Positions 33,951-44,009 are shown, counted from the stretch's first letter. The stretch is 64,000 bases of DNA from Novosphingobium subterraneum (GCF_000807925.1 NZ_JRVC01000003.1:186001-250000); one strand, 5' to 3'. Translations and numbers: made by a program. Notes: generated from the letters alone by a model not told the origin.

Positions 33951-36092
33951 ATGACCGACAAGACACTGGCCGACTGGCAGGCCGCCGCCGCCAAGGAAGT
34001 GAAGGGCAAGGACCTGACCTGGCAGACGCCGGAAGGCATCGCGGTCAAGCCACTCTACACCGCCGAGGACGTGAAGGCCGATCCCGGCCTTCCCGGTTTC
34101 GCCCCGTTCACGCGCGGCGTCCGCGCCTCGATGTATGCGGGCCGCCCCTGGACCATTCGCCAGTACGCCGGCTTTTCCACCGCCGAGGAATCCAACGCCT
34201 TCTATCGCCGCAACCTTGCCGCGGGTCAGAAGGGCCTCTCGGTCGCCTTCGACCTTGCCACGCACCGTGGCTATGACTCCGACCATCCGCGCGTGGTGGG
34301 TGACGTCGGCAAGGCGGGCGTTGCCATCGACAGCGTCGAGGACATGAAGATCCTTTTCGACGGCATTCCGCTCGATCAGATGTCGGTGTCGATGACGATG
34401 AACGGCGCGGTCATTCCGATCCTCGCATTCTTCATCGTGGCGGGTGAAGAGCAGGGCGTAGATCGCAAGCTGCTCGACGGGACCATCCAGAACGACATCC
34501 TCAAGGAGTTCATGGTCCGCAACACCTACATCTACCCACCCGAGCCCTCGATGCGGATCATCTCGGACATCTTCGGCTACACCAGCCGCGAGATGCCGAA
34601 GTTCAACTCGATCTCGATTTCCGGCTACCACATGCAGGAAGCCGGGGCGACGCAGGTGCAGGAACTGGCCTTCACCATCGCCGACGGCATGGAATACGTG
34701 AAGTATGGCGTCGCCTCGGGGCTGGACATCGACAAGTTCGCCGGGCGCCTGTCGTTCTTCTTCGCCATCGGCATGAACTTCTTCATGGAAGTGGCCAAGC
34801 TGCGCGCCGCGCGCGTGCTGTGGCACCGGGTGATGACCAAGCTCGGCGCGCAGGACGAGCGCTCCAAGATGCTGCGCACCCACTGCCAGACTTCGGGCGT
34901 GTCCTTGCAGGAGCAGGACCCCTACAACAACGTCATCCGCACCACGATCGAGGCGATGGCCGCGATGCTGGGCGGCACCCAGTCGCTCCACACCAACGCT
35001 CTCGACGAAGCCATCGCGCTGCCGACCGACTTTTCCGCCCGTATCGCGCGCAACACACAGATCGTGATCCAGGAAGAGACCGGCATGTGCAACGTGGTCG
35101 ATCCGCTCGGCGGGTCGTACTACATCGAGGCGCTGACGCAGGAACTGGTCGACAAGGCCTGGGAAATCATCGAGCGCGTCGAGGCCAATGGGGGCATGGC
35201 CAAGGCCGTGGCCGCTGGCTGGCCCAAGGCGATGATCGAGGAAGCCGCCGCCGGGCGTCAGGCCCGCGTCGACCGTGGCGAGGACGTGATCGTCGGCGTG
35301 AACAAGTATCGCTTGGCGAGCGAGGACAAGCTCGAAACGCTGGAAGTCGACAACCATGTTGTCCGCGAAGCCCAGATCGCCCGCATCAAGCGCGTGCGCG
35401 AGACGCGTGACGAAACGAAGTGCCGTGCTGCGCTTAATGCCTTGACCGAAGGTGCAAAGACCGGCGGCAACCTGCTGGAACTCGCCGTGGAAGCCGCGCG
35501 CCACCGCGCCACGCTGGGCGAGATTTCGGATGCGATGGAAGTCGTGTTCGGCCGCCACGGCACTTTCCCGACCCCGGTGAAGGGCGTCTACGGCTCGGCC
35601 TATGCCGGGGATTCGCGCTACCAGCAGGTGCTGGATGGCGTCGAGGCGGTGACGCGCCGGCTTGGCCGCAAGCCCCGCATGCTCGTCGCCAAGATGGGCC
35701 AGGACGGGCACGATCGCGGTGCCAACGTGATTGCCTCGGCCTTTGGCGACATGGGCTTCGAGGTGACCTCCGGCCCGCTGTTCCAGACGCCCGAGGAAGC
35801 TGCCGCGCTGGCACTCGAGAAGGACGTCGATGCGGTTGGCGCATCTTCGCTCGCCGCCGGGCACAAGACGCTGATCCCCGAACTGATCGGCCATCTCAAG
35901 GCCGCAGGCCGTGCGGACATCAAGGTCGTGGCAGGGGGCGTGATCCCGCCGCAGGACTACGATTTCCTGCGCGAAGCGGGGGTGCAGGGCATCTACGGTC
36001 CAGGCTCGAACGTGGTCGAATGCGCCGCAGACATGCTGCGCCTGCTTGGCCACAACATGCCGCCGCCGGGTAGCGAGATCGACGCCGCCTGA
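33951..36092 (+). CDS. mcm: Methylmalonyl-CoA mutase (adenosylcobalamin-dependent)
   Basis: Single-chain mutase of 713 residues that turns R-methylmalonyl-CoA into succinyl-CoA. The TIM-barrel catalytic half shows [20 protein letters not shown] and [12 protein letters not shown]; the C-terminal B12 domain has the DxHxxG motif in [15 protein letters not shown] and the later GGVIPPQD. No separate small subunit is present, as in other alphaproteobacteria. ATG at 33951 follows the REP-like element; the frame is open to 33900 through repeat sequence, which is unlikely to be coding. The mutase chaperone MeaB is not in this window. Confidence 0.95.
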   Translation: MTDKTLADWQAAAAKEVKGKDLTWQTPEGIAVKPLYTAEDVKADPGLPGFAPFTRGVRASMYAGRPWTIRQYAGFSTAEESNAFYRRNLAAGQKGLSVAFDLATHRGYDSDHPRVVGDVGKAGVAIDSVEDMKILFDGIPLDQMSVSMTMNGAVIPILAFFIVAGEEQGVDRKLLDGTIQNDILKEFMVRNTYIYPPEPSMRIISDIFGYTSREMPKFNSISISGYHMQEAGATQVQELAFTIADGMEYVKYGVASGLDIDKFAGRLSFFFAIGMNFFMEVAKLRAARVLWHRVMTKLGAQDERSKMLRTHCQTSGVSLQEQDPYNNVIRTTIEAMAAMLGGTQSLHTNALDEAIALPTDFSARIARNTQIVIQEETGMCNVVDPLGGSYYIEALTQELVDKAWEIIERVEANGGMAKAVAAGWPKAMIEEAAAGRQARVDRGEDVIVGVNKYRLASEDKLETLEVDNHVVREAQIARIKRVRETRDETKCRAALNALTEGAKTGGNLLELAVEAARHRATLGEISDAMEVVFGRHGTFPTPVKGVYGSAYAGDSRYQQVLDGVEAVTRRLGRKPRMLVAKMGQDGHDRGANVIASAFGDMGFEVTSGPLFQTPEEAAALALEKDVDAVGASSLAAGHKTLIPELIGHLKAAGRADIKVVAGGVIPPQDYDFLREAGVQGIYGPGSNVVECAADMLRLLGHNMPPPGSEIDAA

Positions 36093-36124
36093 TAGTATTC
36101 GCGCCTTACAACGGGAGAGATGCG

Positions 36125-37408
36125 ATGACACAGAAGCTCGAAACGCTGTCGGTCCACGCCGGGTGCGAGCCTGATCCGACCACCAAGGCGCGGATCACGC
36201 CGATCTACCAGACGGCCAGCTACGTGTTCGACAGTGCCGAGCACGCCGCGAACCTGTTCTCGCTGGCCGAGTTCGGCAACATCTACACGCGCATCATGAA
36301 CCCGACCAACGCCGCGCTTGAAGCGAAGATTGCGGCGTTGGAAGGCGGCGTGGCTGCGCTGGGCGTGGCATCGGGCCATGCCGCGCAGTTCATCGTGTTT
36401 CACACCCTGATGGAGCCGGGCTGCGAGATCGTTGCGGCCAAGAAGCTCTATGGCGGCACGCTCAACCAGTTTGCGCACAGCTTTGCCAAGTTCGGCTGGA
36501 AGGCGGTTTTCGTCGATGCCGACGATCCAGCTGCCGTTGCCGCCGCAATCACCGACAAGACGCGTGGCGTCTTCATCGAAAGCCTCGCCAATCCCGGCGG
36601 CGTGGTGCAGGACATCGCGGCGATTGCCGAGGTTGCCCATGCGGCTGGTGTGCCGCTGATCGTCGACAACACGATGGCGAGCCCCGCGCTGTGCCGCCCG
36701 ATCGAACATGGCGCGGACATCGTCGTCCATTCGTGCACCAAGTTCCTCAACGGCCACGGCAATTCCATCGGCGGGCTGATCGTGGATTCGGGCAAGTTCG
36801 ACTGGGCGGCGAGCGACAAATTCCCCTCGCTGTCGCAGCCGAACCCCAGCTACCACGGCGCGGTGCTGACCGAGGCATTGAAGCCCGTCGGCCCCATCGC
36901 CTTCATCATCGGCTGTCGCGTGTTGGGCCTGCGCGATCTCGGGCCGTCGATGGCGCCGATGAATGCGTTCCTGACGCTGACCGGCATGGAAACGCTGGCG
37001 CTGCGGATGGAGAGGCACTGCAGCAATGCGCTGCATCTGGCGCAGTGGCTGCAGGCCCACCCCAAGGTGGCGTGGGTCAGCTATGCTGGCCTGCCGGAAG
37101 ACCCGTATCACCAATTGGCCCGCCAGTACCTTGGCGGCAAGGGCGGGGCGGTGTTCACCTTCGGCGTGAAGGGCGGCTACGAAGCGGGCGTCAAGCTGGT
37201 CCAGTCGGTCAAGCTGTTCAGCCACCTCGCCAACATCGGCGATACCCGCTCGCTGATCATCCACCCCGCCTCGACCACGCACAGCCAGTTGGGCGAGGAA
37301 GAGCTGGTGGCCGCGGGCGCGGGCGCGGACACCGTGCGCGTGTCGGTGGGTATCGAACACATCGACGACATCGTCGCCGACCTCGCGCAGGCGCTGGAGC
37401 TGGTGTGA
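36125..37408 (+). CDS. metY: O-acetylhomoserine sulfhydrylase (MetY-type)
   Basis: PLP enzyme of 427 residues of the Cys/Met metabolism family. The N-terminal LSVHAGCEPDPTTKARITPI, the phosphate-binding YTRIMNPTN and the PLP Lys in VVHSCTKFLNGHGNSIGG are typical of O-acetylhomoserine aminocarboxypropyltransferase, which makes homocysteine from sulfide. ATG at 36125 follows GGGAGAG. It is unusual to find it between mcm and pccA; methionine breakdown yields propionyl-CoA, which may be the reason. No riboswitch fits in the 32-base gap upstream. Confidence 0.92.
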   Translation: MTQKLETLSVHAGCEPDPTTKARITPIYQTASYVFDSAEHAANLFSLAEFGNIYTRIMNPTNAALEAKIAALEGGVAALGVASGHAAQFIVFHTLMEPGCEIVAAKKLYGGTLNQFAHSFAKFGWKAVFVDADDPAAVAAAITDKTRGVFIESLANPGGVVQDIAAIAEVAHAAGVPLIVDNTMASPALCRPIEHGADIVVHSCTKFLNGHGNSIGGLIVDSGKFDWAASDKFPSLSQPNPSYHGAVLTEALKPVGPIAFIIGCRVLGLRDLGPSMAPMNAFLTLTGMETLALRMERHCSNALHLAQWLQAHPKVAWVSYAGLPEDPYHQLARQYLGGKGGAVFTFGVKGGYEAGVKLVQSVKLFSHLANIGDTRSLIIHPASTTHSQLGEEELVAAGAGADTVRVSVGIEHIDDIVADLAQALELV

Positions 37409-37436
37409 TCTTGGCAGCTTCGCCTTGCCTTTTCTC

Positions 37437-37521
37437 CGTCGCCCCGGGCTCGACCCGGGGCCCCGCTGCCTTTTGCGCGGTCACGGGATTAGCGGGACTT
37501 CGGGTCAAGCCCGGGGCGACG
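37437..37521. repeat. REP-like inverted repeat after metY
   Basis: Arms CGTCGCCCCGGGCTCGACCC (37437-37456, continuing one base) and its inverted copy at 37501-37521 match at 20 of 21 positions, 43 bases apart. Each arm also contains the self-complementary CCCCGGG core. It falls between metY and the DUF1311 gene and might act as a partial terminator or an mRNA stabiliser. Confidence 0.62.
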
Positions 37522-37541
37522 CTAGAAGTGGAGGCTTCGGC

Positions 37542-37892
37542 ATGTCTCTAATGCTGATGCTCGCGGCAGTCAGCGTTTCGCCCGACTGCAAGAACACGTC
37601 CGTTCAAGCCGAACTCAATGATTGCGCTCATTCCGAATTCTTGAAAGCCGACCGGGCCTTGAATGCGCAGTGGAAGACTACGCTCCGTCTCTTCCGAGAG
37701 CGGTCGCCTGATGATGAGGCTCGGCTTCGTGCGGCGCAGCGCGCCTGGCTGACGTTTCGCGATGCCGAGTGTGAAGCACGCTGGCCTTTCGATCTGGGCG
37801 TTTCGCTAGACAAGATGCTTCATATCAACTGCCTGACCAATCTTACGATCGAGCGCACGGAAATGCTCGCCGAACTCGCCAAGGATATCTGA
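37542..37892 (+). CDS. DUF1311/LprI-like small protein
   Basis: Protein of 116 residues. A short hydrophobic N-terminus (MSLMLMLAAVSVS) may be a signal peptide. The DUF1311 (lysozyme inhibitor LprI-like) domain follows, with its conserved Cys and charged pattern: DCKNTSVQAELNDCAHSEF, RAAQRAWLTFRDAECE, then a late Cys in HINCLTNL. Four Cys suggest two disulfides in the periplasm. It stops immediately before the pccA ATG, with no gap, so the two are co-translated. Its role in a propionate operon is unexplained. Confidence 0.78.
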   Translation: MSLMLMLAAVSVSPDCKNTSVQAELNDCAHSEFLKADRALNAQWKTTLRLFRERSPDDEARLRAAQRAWLTFRDAECEARWPFDLGVSLDKMLHINCLTNLTIERTEMLAELAKDI

Positions 37893-39914
37893 ATGTTCAA
37901 GAAGATCCTCATCGCCAACCGTGGTGAAATTGCCTGCCGTGTGATCAAGACGGCGCGTCGCATGGGTATTCAGACGGTGGCGGTCTATTCCGATGCCGAT
38001 GCGCGGGCGCCGTTCGTGCAGATGGCGGACGAGGCGGTGCATATCGGGCCTGCGCCTGCCGCACAGTCCTACCTGATCGCGGACAAGATCATCGCGGCGT
38101 GCAAGCAGACCGGCGCGGAAGCCGTGCATCCGGGTTACGGCTTCCTGTCCGAGCGCACCTCGTTTGCCGAGGCGCTGGCGGCAGAGAACATCGCGTTCAT
38201 TGGCCCCCCTGTCGGCGCGATTGCCGCGATGGGCGACAAGATCGAATCCAAGAAGCTCGCCAAGGAAGCGGGCGTCAACGTCGTCCCCGGCTTCGTCGGC
38301 GAGATCGAGGATACCGAGCATGCGGTGCGCATTTCGGACGAGATCGGCTATCCGGTGATGATGAAGGCCTCGGCCGGCGGTGGCGGCAAGGGCATGCGCC
38401 TTGCCTACAGCGAGAAGGACGTGCGCGAGGGCTTCGAGGCCGTGAAGCGCGAGGGCCTGAACTCGTTCGGCGATGACCGCGTGTTCATCGAGAAGTTCAT
38501 TCTCAACCCGCGCCACATCGAGATCCAGATCCTCGGCGACAAGCACGGCAACATTCTCTACCTCAACGAGCGCGAATGCTCGATCCAGCGCCGCCACCAG
38601 AAGGTGGTGGAAGAAGCGCCTTCGCCCTTCGTCACCCCGAAAATGCGCAAGGCCATGGGCGAACAGTGTGTCGCGCTGGCCCGCGCGGTGGGCTATTACT
38701 CCGCAGGCACAGTGGAACTGATCGTGTCGGGCGCTGACCCCTCTGGCGAGAGCTTCTACTTCCTTGAAATGAACACCCGCCTGCAGGTGGAGCATCCCGT
38801 CACCGAGGCGATCACCGGCATCGACCTTGTCGAGCAGATGATCCGCGTTGCCTATGGCGAAAAGCTGCAGATGACGCAGGACGACATCAAGATCGACGGC
38901 TGGGCGATCGAAAACCGCGTCTATGCCGAAGATCCCTATCGCGGCTTCCTGCCTTCGACCGGGCGCCTGATCCGCTACAACCCGCCGCTGGCCGGATGGA
39001 CCGATGACGGGCAGGCCAACGGGCGGCGCGGCGTGGATGGCGTGCGCGTGGACGACGGCGTATATGAAGGCGGCGAAGTCTCAATGTTCTATGACCCGAT
39101 GATCGCCAAGCTGATCACTTGGGGCAAGACGCGCGACGAGGCGGCGGACAAGCAGATCCAGGCACTCGACGCTTTCGAGATCGAAGGGCTTGGCCACAAT
39201 ATCGACTTCGTCAATGCGATCATGCAGCACCCGCGCTTCCGTTCGGGCGAGCTGACCACCGGCTTCATTGCCGAGGAATACCCGGAGGGCTTCCACGGTG
39301 CGGCAACGTCTGACGAACTGAAGCAAACGCTGGCGGCGCTGGCAGCATTTCTTGCCACCGCGCGGTCGGACCGGGCGCGGCAGGTCGACAACCAGCTTGG
39401 CCACGATCTCGATCCGCCGTCGGAATGGGCGGTGAAGATCGGTGGTTCGACCTATGCGGTGGAACTGACCGAGGACGAGATCAGCGTTGACGGCAAGGCC
39501 ATCGACATCGCGCTGGAATACACGCCGGGCGACCGCATGGTGCATTGCGAGGTCGACGACAAGCCGCTGTCAGTGAAGGTCGAGACCACGCGCGCCGGGT
39601 TCAAGCTGACGACGCGGGGCGCGATCCATGACGTGCAGGTCCTGCCCGCCCACATCGCGCACCTGACCAGGCACATGATCGAAAAGATCCCGCCCGATCT
39701 TTCGAAGTTCCTGATCTGCCCGATGCCGGGCCTGCTCGTCAGCCTCAACGTGGGCGAGGGCGATACCGTGGAAGCAGGCCAGCCGCTCGCCGTGGTCGAA
39801 GCGATGAAGATGGAGAACATCCTGCGCGCCGAAAAGGCGGGCAAGGTCAAGTCGGTCAACGCCAAGGCGGGCGACAGCCTGGCGGTCGACGCGATCATTC
39901 TGGAAATGGAGTGA
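37893..39914 (+). CDS. pccA: Propionyl-CoA carboxylase alpha subunit (biotin carboxylase + BCCP)
   Basis: Biotin-dependent subunit of 673 residues; it carboxylates its own biotin with bicarbonate and ATP. The biotin carboxylase domain spans residues 1-450, with ATP-grasp loop KASAGGGGKGMRLA and catalytic EMNTRLQVEHPVTE. A BT linker domain follows, and the biotin-accepting Lys is in the last 60 residues, VVEAMKMENIL. All domains of an active subunit are present. Starts at the base after the DUF1311 stop. Last gene of the propionyl-CoA operon. Confidence 0.95.
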   Translation: MFKKILIANRGEIACRVIKTARRMGIQTVAVYSDADARAPFVQMADEAVHIGPAPAAQSYLIADKIIAACKQTGAEAVHPGYGFLSERTSFAEALAAENIAFIGPPVGAIAAMGDKIESKKLAKEAGVNVVPGFVGEIEDTEHAVRISDEIGYPVMMKASAGGGGKGMRLAYSEKDVREGFEAVKREGLNSFGDDRVFIEKFILNPRHIEIQILGDKHGNILYLNERECSIQRRHQKVVEEAPSPFVTPKMRKAMGEQCVALARAVGYYSAGTVELIVSGADPSGESFYFLEMNTRLQVEHPVTEAITGIDLVEQMIRVAYGEKLQMTQDDIKIDGWAIENRVYAEDPYRGFLPSTGRLIRYNPPLAGWTDDGQANGRRGVDGVRVDDGVYEGGEVSMFYDPMIAKLITWGKTRDEAADKQIQALDAFEIEGLGHNIDFVNAIMQHPRFRSGELTTGFIAEEYPEGFHGAATSDELKQTLAALAAFLATARSDRARQVDNQLGHDLDPPSEWAVKIGGSTYAVELTEDEISVDGKAIDIALEYTPGDRMVHCEVDDKPLSVKVETTRAGFKLTTRGAIHDVQVLPAHIAHLTRHMIEKIPPDLSKFLICPMPGLLVSLNVGEGDTVEAGQPLAVVEAMKMENILRAEKAGKVKSVNAKAGDSLAVDAIILEME

Positions 39915-39983
39915 GGCTGGGCGGGGCGGCGCCATGTGCCCACCCCGCTGCGACTAGAATCGCTTCGCTCTCCAAGTCTCGCG

Positions 39984-40047
39984 GCCCTCCCGTTTACGGG
40001 AGGGCAGGAACAGGTTCTTCAACTCCCCTTCCGCACGCGGGAGGGGT
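39984..40047. repeat. Two intergenic hairpins after pccA
   Basis: Hairpin one, GCCCTCCCG-TTTA-CGGGAGGGC (39984-40005), is perfect. Hairpin two, CCCCTTCCGC-AC-GCGGGAGGGG, with one G-T pair, covers 40025-40046. Together they lie between convergent pccA and the FAD-linked dehydrogenase gene, and can serve as a bidirectional terminator. The sequence resembles dispersed REP-type palindromes. Confidence 0.6.
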
Positions 40048-40062
40048 TGGGGGTGGACTGTC

Positions 40063-41466
40063 TCAGCTCCGGAAAATCTTGCCCGGATTGAAGATGTTGC
40101 CCGGGTCCAGCACTTGCTTGAGCGTGCGCATCACGTCCACCGCGTCCTCGCCCAGTTCATCGATGAGGCATTGTTGCTTGCCGATGCCGACGCCGTGCTC
40201 GCCGGTGCAGGTGCCGTCCATGGCCAGCGCCCGGGCGACCATGCGATGGTTGACCGCTTCCACTTCTGCCATTTCGTGCGGCGCATTCGGGTCAATTGAG
40301 AAGACGAGGTGGAAGTTGCCGTCCCCGACGTGGCCAAGGATAGTTGCGGGCACACTGCAGCTGTCGAGATCGGCGCGGGTGGCAAGGATGCATTCGGCCA
40401 GCCGGCTCATCGGTACGCAGACGTCGGTGGTCAGGCCGATGGCGCCGGGCCGCAAGTTGACGGCAGCATAATAGGATTCGTGCCGCGCGCGCCACAGGCG
40501 GTTGCGGTCTTCAGCCAGTGTTGCCCACTGGAACGCGCCACCGCCGTTGGCCGAAGCCAAGCCCTTGACCGTCTCGACCTGCTCGGCAACCCCGTTGGGG
40601 GTGCCGTGAAATTCGAAGAACAGCGTCGGCGCTTCGGGCAGACCCAGCTTGCTTCGCAAATTCACCGCATGGACCTGCATGGCATCGAGCAGTTCGATCC
40701 GCGCCATCGGCACGCCGCAATGGAAGGCCTGCACCACCGTTTCGATCGCGCCGGACAGCGTCTCGAATGGGCAGGTTGCGGCCATGATCGCTTCCGGCAC
40801 CGGATGAAGTCGCAGGGTGATGCCGGTGATGACGCCCAACGTGCCTTCGGAGCCGATGTAGAGCCGCGTGAGATCGTATCCGGCGGCAGACTTCTTGGCG
40901 CGCTTGCCAGTGCGGATGACCTTGCCCTGCGGCGTCACCACCTCCAGGCCCAGCACGGCCTCGCGCATCGTGCCATAGCGGACTGCGTTTGTGCCCGAGG
41001 CGCGCGTCGAGGCCATGCCGCCGATCGAGGCGTTCGCACCCGGATCGATCGGGAAGAACAGGCCGCTGTCGCGCAGGTGCGCATTGAGCGCCTCGCGGCG
41101 GATGCCGGGCTGCACGGTGCAGTCGAAATCGGCATGGTTTACAGCCAGGACTGCGTCCATCGGCGTCAGGTCCAGACTGACCCCGCCTTCGAGTGGCAAG
41201 GTGTGGCCTTCCAGCGATGTGCCGGCGCCAAAGGGCACAATGGCCACGCCGGCTTCGCGGCACAGGTTGACGCAATCGACCACGTCCTGCGTTGACCGGG
41301 CAAAGACCACAGCATCCGGAAGAACGGTGGGATACTGCGATTCGCTGGCGCCATGCTGGGCGCGGATTGCTTCGCTCGTCTGACATTGCAGGCCGAAGCG
41401 GGCCGAAAGACGGTCGAGAAAGCCGTTGGGCAAAGGGCGGGCATGCGGGACAGACAGGGTTTCCAT
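40063..41466 (-). CDS. FAD-linked D-lactate/2-hydroxyacid dehydrogenase (GlcD/Dld type)
   Basis: Flavoprotein of 467 residues with a PCMH-type FAD domain (VPFGAGTSLEGHTLPLEGG, GIRREALNAHLRDSGLFFPI, DPGANASIGGMAS) and a C-terminal FAD-oxidase C domain ending GEHGVGIGKQQCLIDE. Members oxidise D-lactate or glycolate and pass electrons to cytochrome c or quinone. A cytochrome c gene is divergent at 41624, 157 bases away, so D-lactate:cytochrome c reductase is plausible but not shown. ATG at 41466. Confidence 0.88.
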   Translation of the reverse strand: METLSVPHARPLPNGFLDRLSARFGLQCQTSEAIRAQHGASESQYPTVLPDAVVFARSTQDVVDCVNLCREAGVAIVPFGAGTSLEGHTLPLEGGVSLDLTPMDAVLAVNHADFDCTVQPGIRREALNAHLRDSGLFFPIDPGANASIGGMASTRASGTNAVRYGTMREAVLGLEVVTPQGKVIRTGKRAKKSAAGYDLTRLYIGSEGTLGVITGITLRLHPVPEAIMAATCPFETLSGAIETVVQAFHCGVPMARIELLDAMQVHAVNLRSKLGLPEAPTLFFEFHGTPNGVAEQVETVKGLASANGGGAFQWATLAEDRNRLWRARHESYYAAVNLRPGAIGLTTDVCVPMSRLAECILATRADLDSCSVPATILGHVGDGNFHLVFSIDPNAPHEMAEVEAVNHRMVARALAMDGTCTGEHGVGIGKQQCLIDELGEDAVDVMRTLKQVLDPGNIFNPGKIFRS

Positions 41467-41623
41467 GTTTACGGCCTAACCCATCGACACCCTTTTTGCA
41501 GCAACTGCCCTAATTGATATAGCGCCTGCGCGTTCAGCCGCGATAAAGCGCGAATGCGGAATTCTCTTCGTGCGTTCGAGCTTTGCGGCTCTGGCGGCTT
41601 CTGGAACTGAACAGGGTGTATCG

Positions 41624-42013
41624 ATGAAGAAGATGATGGGTGCGATGATCGTTGCAGGGCTGGCCGCCTCGGCGCTGGCGGGCGGAACCGCCTTTGCCCA
41701 GGCCAAGGGCGATCCGGTTGCGGGCAAGAAGATTTTCATGCGTTGTATCGCCTGCCATGCCGTGCAGCCGGGCGCCGGTGCCAAGATGGGCCCCAACCTT
41801 GCGGGCGTTGTCGGGCGCAAGGCCGCGGCGGCTCCGGGCTTCAAGTATTCCGCGGCGATGCAGAAGGCCAAGATCAAGTGGGATGATGCCACGCTCGACA
41901 AGTGGCTCACGCGCCCTGCCGCGGTTGTTCCCGGCACTTCGATGGCGTTTGCGGGCCTGCCCAATGCTGCAGACCGCGCCAACGTGATCGCCTATCTCAA
42001 GAAGCCCAACTGA
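41624..42013 (+). CDS. Periplasmic class I cytochrome c
   Basis: Small soluble cytochrome c of 129 residues. A signal peptide (ending GTAFAQ) precedes the heme-binding CIACH and the distal Met in VPGTSMAF, with PNLAGVVGRKAA as in mitochondrial-type cytochrome c2. It carries electrons in the periplasm. ATG at 41624; a longer in-frame extension has no signal-like start. It ends nine bases before the convergent alkylsulfatase stop. Confidence 0.93.
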   Translation: MKKMMGAMIVAGLAASALAGGTAFAQAKGDPVAGKKIFMRCIACHAVQPGAGAKMGPNLAGVVGRKAAAAPGFKYSAAMQKAKIKWDDATLDKWLTRPAAVVPGTSMAFAGLPNAADRANVIAYLKKPN

Positions 42014-42022
42014 GCTTGCCTA

Positions 42023-43960
42023 TTAGGGCGTCACGATATTGAATGCAGGGTCCGGCTTGTCGAGCCAGCCGATGAGGCGGGCGAAGGCCGCCGGATCCCC
42101 TTCGATCTTCGCCTCGCCCGAGGCAACCTTGGCCGCAAGCGGCTGACCTGCAAACAAGGCTGACAGCAAATCGGCATAACGCACCGTGAGCGTCGCCTGC
42201 CGCCCTTCGCGCAGGCCCTTGCGGTGAACCAGCACGCCATTGGCGATCGTTACCGTCCAGTCCTGATCCTTGTCAGGAAAGACGAACCCGAGCGAGGCAG
42301 AGCGGTCTCCAGCCTTGGCCGGATCGAGCCGCACCGCAAGGACTTCGAACAAGTCTGACGGCGGGAGTTGGCTGATCAGGGCTGCACCGCCGGTGGGATC
42401 GGTTGCGGTGACGCCCATTTCCAGTTCGGTCGCGCCGGTGAGATACATGTTCCGCCACAGTGCGTTCTCGCTCTGATAGGCGAGCTGGCGATAGGTACGG
42501 GCAAGCAGGCTCTTTGCCGCAGCATCATTGCCATCGGCGAAAATCACCTTGTCGAGCAATTCCGCCGTCCAGCCGTAATCGCCCTTGGCGAAGGCGTCCT
42601 CTGCCAGGGCGCGCACCCGCGCTGCACCGCCCAATGCCTCGACATATCGCCTTCCGCCCTGTTCCGGGGGCAGGGGAGCGAGGTGGACGGGATTGCCATC
42701 GTACCAACCCATGTAGAACTGATACACGGCGCGGCTGTTGAAGCTGTAGGAGCCGTAATAAGCCCGGTCGTACCACTTTGCCGCCAGCGCAGGGGGCAGC
42801 GTGAGCTGCGCCGCGATTTCAGGCCCGGTCAGGCCCTTGTTCATCAGCCGCACGGTCTGATCATGAAGGTAGGCATAGGCATCGCGGTGCTTGGCGAGAT
42901 AACTGGTGATCTCGCCTGCACCAAAGCGGGGCCAGCCATGGCTGGCGATCAGCACTTCGGACCCTGCAAAGAAGTCGATCGCCTCGGTCAGCCCTTGCGC
43001 CCAGGCCTTGGCATCGCGGATCACTGCCCCGCGCGGGGTGAGGATGTTGTGCTGTGTGACGTTGGCGTTCTCGGCCAGGTCGGCAACCTTCCAATCTGGG
43101 AAGCCGAAGTTCATCTCGGCAGGGGCTTCGGTTCCGGGCGTGATCTGGAAGCGCACGCGCACGCCGTCGAGCACGAGTTCCGTGCCGGTCTCGCCGATTT
43201 CGCGCGTTGGCGGGATCAGGCTGCGCCCGCCTGCCGCCACACCCATGCCGATGCCCGAGCCCATCGAGCCTTCCGGGCCCTTGGGCAAGCCCAGGCCGAA
43301 CTGATAGGAGGCGCGACGCCCCATTGCGGGACCTGCAATGACGTTCTCGCTGACGGCAGCGCGGGTGAAGCCCTGCGGAGCAATGATCGGCGCGTCCTTG
43401 GCCATGACCGAGGTGAACGCACCCGCGCCGCCGAAATGATCGACGTGGCTGTGAGTGTAGATCATGGCGGTGACGGGGAGCCTTGCCACCTTCTCGGAGA
43501 TCAGCGCGTAGGCGGCGGCCGCAGTCTCGGTGGCAGTCAGCGGGTCGATCACGATCCAGCCCTGGTCCCCACGCACGAAGGTCACGTTGGCGACGTCGAA
43601 CCCGCGCACTTGCCAGATGCGGTCCGTCACCTTGAACAGGCCGGCCTTGCCGAGCACCTGGGCATGACGCCACAAACTGGGGTTCACGGTGGCAGGGGCA
43701 GGGCCATTGGCAAAGGCGAAGGCGGCGGTGTCCCACACCGGCTTGCCCGCGGCGTCGCGGATCACCGGGTCTTTCAGCGTTGCCACGAACCCGCGGGATG
43801 CGAAATCGAAGTCCTGTCGGTCGGCCATCGGCAGGTCGGCGAGGGCCGCGGCGTTGGCCTTGCGGGTGGCGTCGGTCGGTGCATCGGCCCGGGCCGGGCC
43901 TGCAACGAGCAGCAGTGACGCGCTGGCGGTCAGGGCGCGGCAAAAGTTCGTGAAACGCAT
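42023..43960 (-). CDS. Exported alkylsulfatase of the metallo-beta-lactamase family (SdsA1-like)
   Basis: Exported zinc hydrolase of 645 residues. The signal peptide ends GPARA. Residues 100-370 are the metallo-beta-lactamase domain, with the metal motif THSHVDHFGG and the later SHGWPRFG. Then come an alkylsulfatase dimerisation domain (PALAAKWYDRAYYGSYSF) and a C-terminal SCP2-like domain (LHRKGL-type fold). The family cleaves primary or secondary alkyl sulfates such as SDS. Alcohol and sulfate are released. It is transcribed on its own from the region holding a 14-bp palindrome. Confidence 0.87.
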   Translation of the reverse strand: MRFTNFCRALTASASLLLVAGPARADAPTDATRKANAAALADLPMADRQDFDFASRGFVATLKDPVIRDAAGKPVWDTAAFAFANGPAPATVNPSLWRHAQVLGKAGLFKVTDRIWQVRGFDVANVTFVRGDQGWIVIDPLTATETAAAAYALISEKVARLPVTAMIYTHSHVDHFGGAGAFTSVMAKDAPIIAPQGFTRAAVSENVIAGPAMGRRASYQFGLGLPKGPEGSMGSGIGMGVAAGGRSLIPPTREIGETGTELVLDGVRVRFQITPGTEAPAEMNFGFPDWKVADLAENANVTQHNILTPRGAVIRDAKAWAQGLTEAIDFFAGSEVLIASHGWPRFGAGEITSYLAKHRDAYAYLHDQTVRLMNKGLTGPEIAAQLTLPPALAAKWYDRAYYGSYSFNSRAVYQFYMGWYDGNPVHLAPLPPEQGGRRYVEALGGAARVRALAEDAFAKGDYGWTAELLDKVIFADGNDAAAKSLLARTYRQLAYQSENALWRNMYLTGATELEMGVTATDPTGGAALISQLPPSDLFEVLAVRLDPAKAGDRSASLGFVFPDKDQDWTVTIANGVLVHRKGLREGRQATLTVRYADLLSALFAGQPLAAKVASGEAKIEGDPAAFARLIGWLDKPDPAFNIVTP

Positions 43961-44009
43961 GTCCTCTCCCGGCTCCGTTCCATGTGGAGTTTCGGGTGCA
44001 GAGTGACTT

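Noticed and set aside
36093..36124. SAM or SAH riboswitch before metY
   Set aside because: The gap is 32 bases and filled by the ribosome site; there is no room for an aptamer.
33849..36131. 760-codon open frame on the minus strand opposite methylmalonyl-CoA mutase
   Set aside because: A shadow of the mutase reading frame in GC-rich DNA; it is His-, Arg- and Gly-rich without any domain.
42368..43918. 516-codon plus-strand frame opposite the alkylsulfatase
   Set aside because: Shadow frame; the metal-binding motif and signal peptide are on the minus strand.
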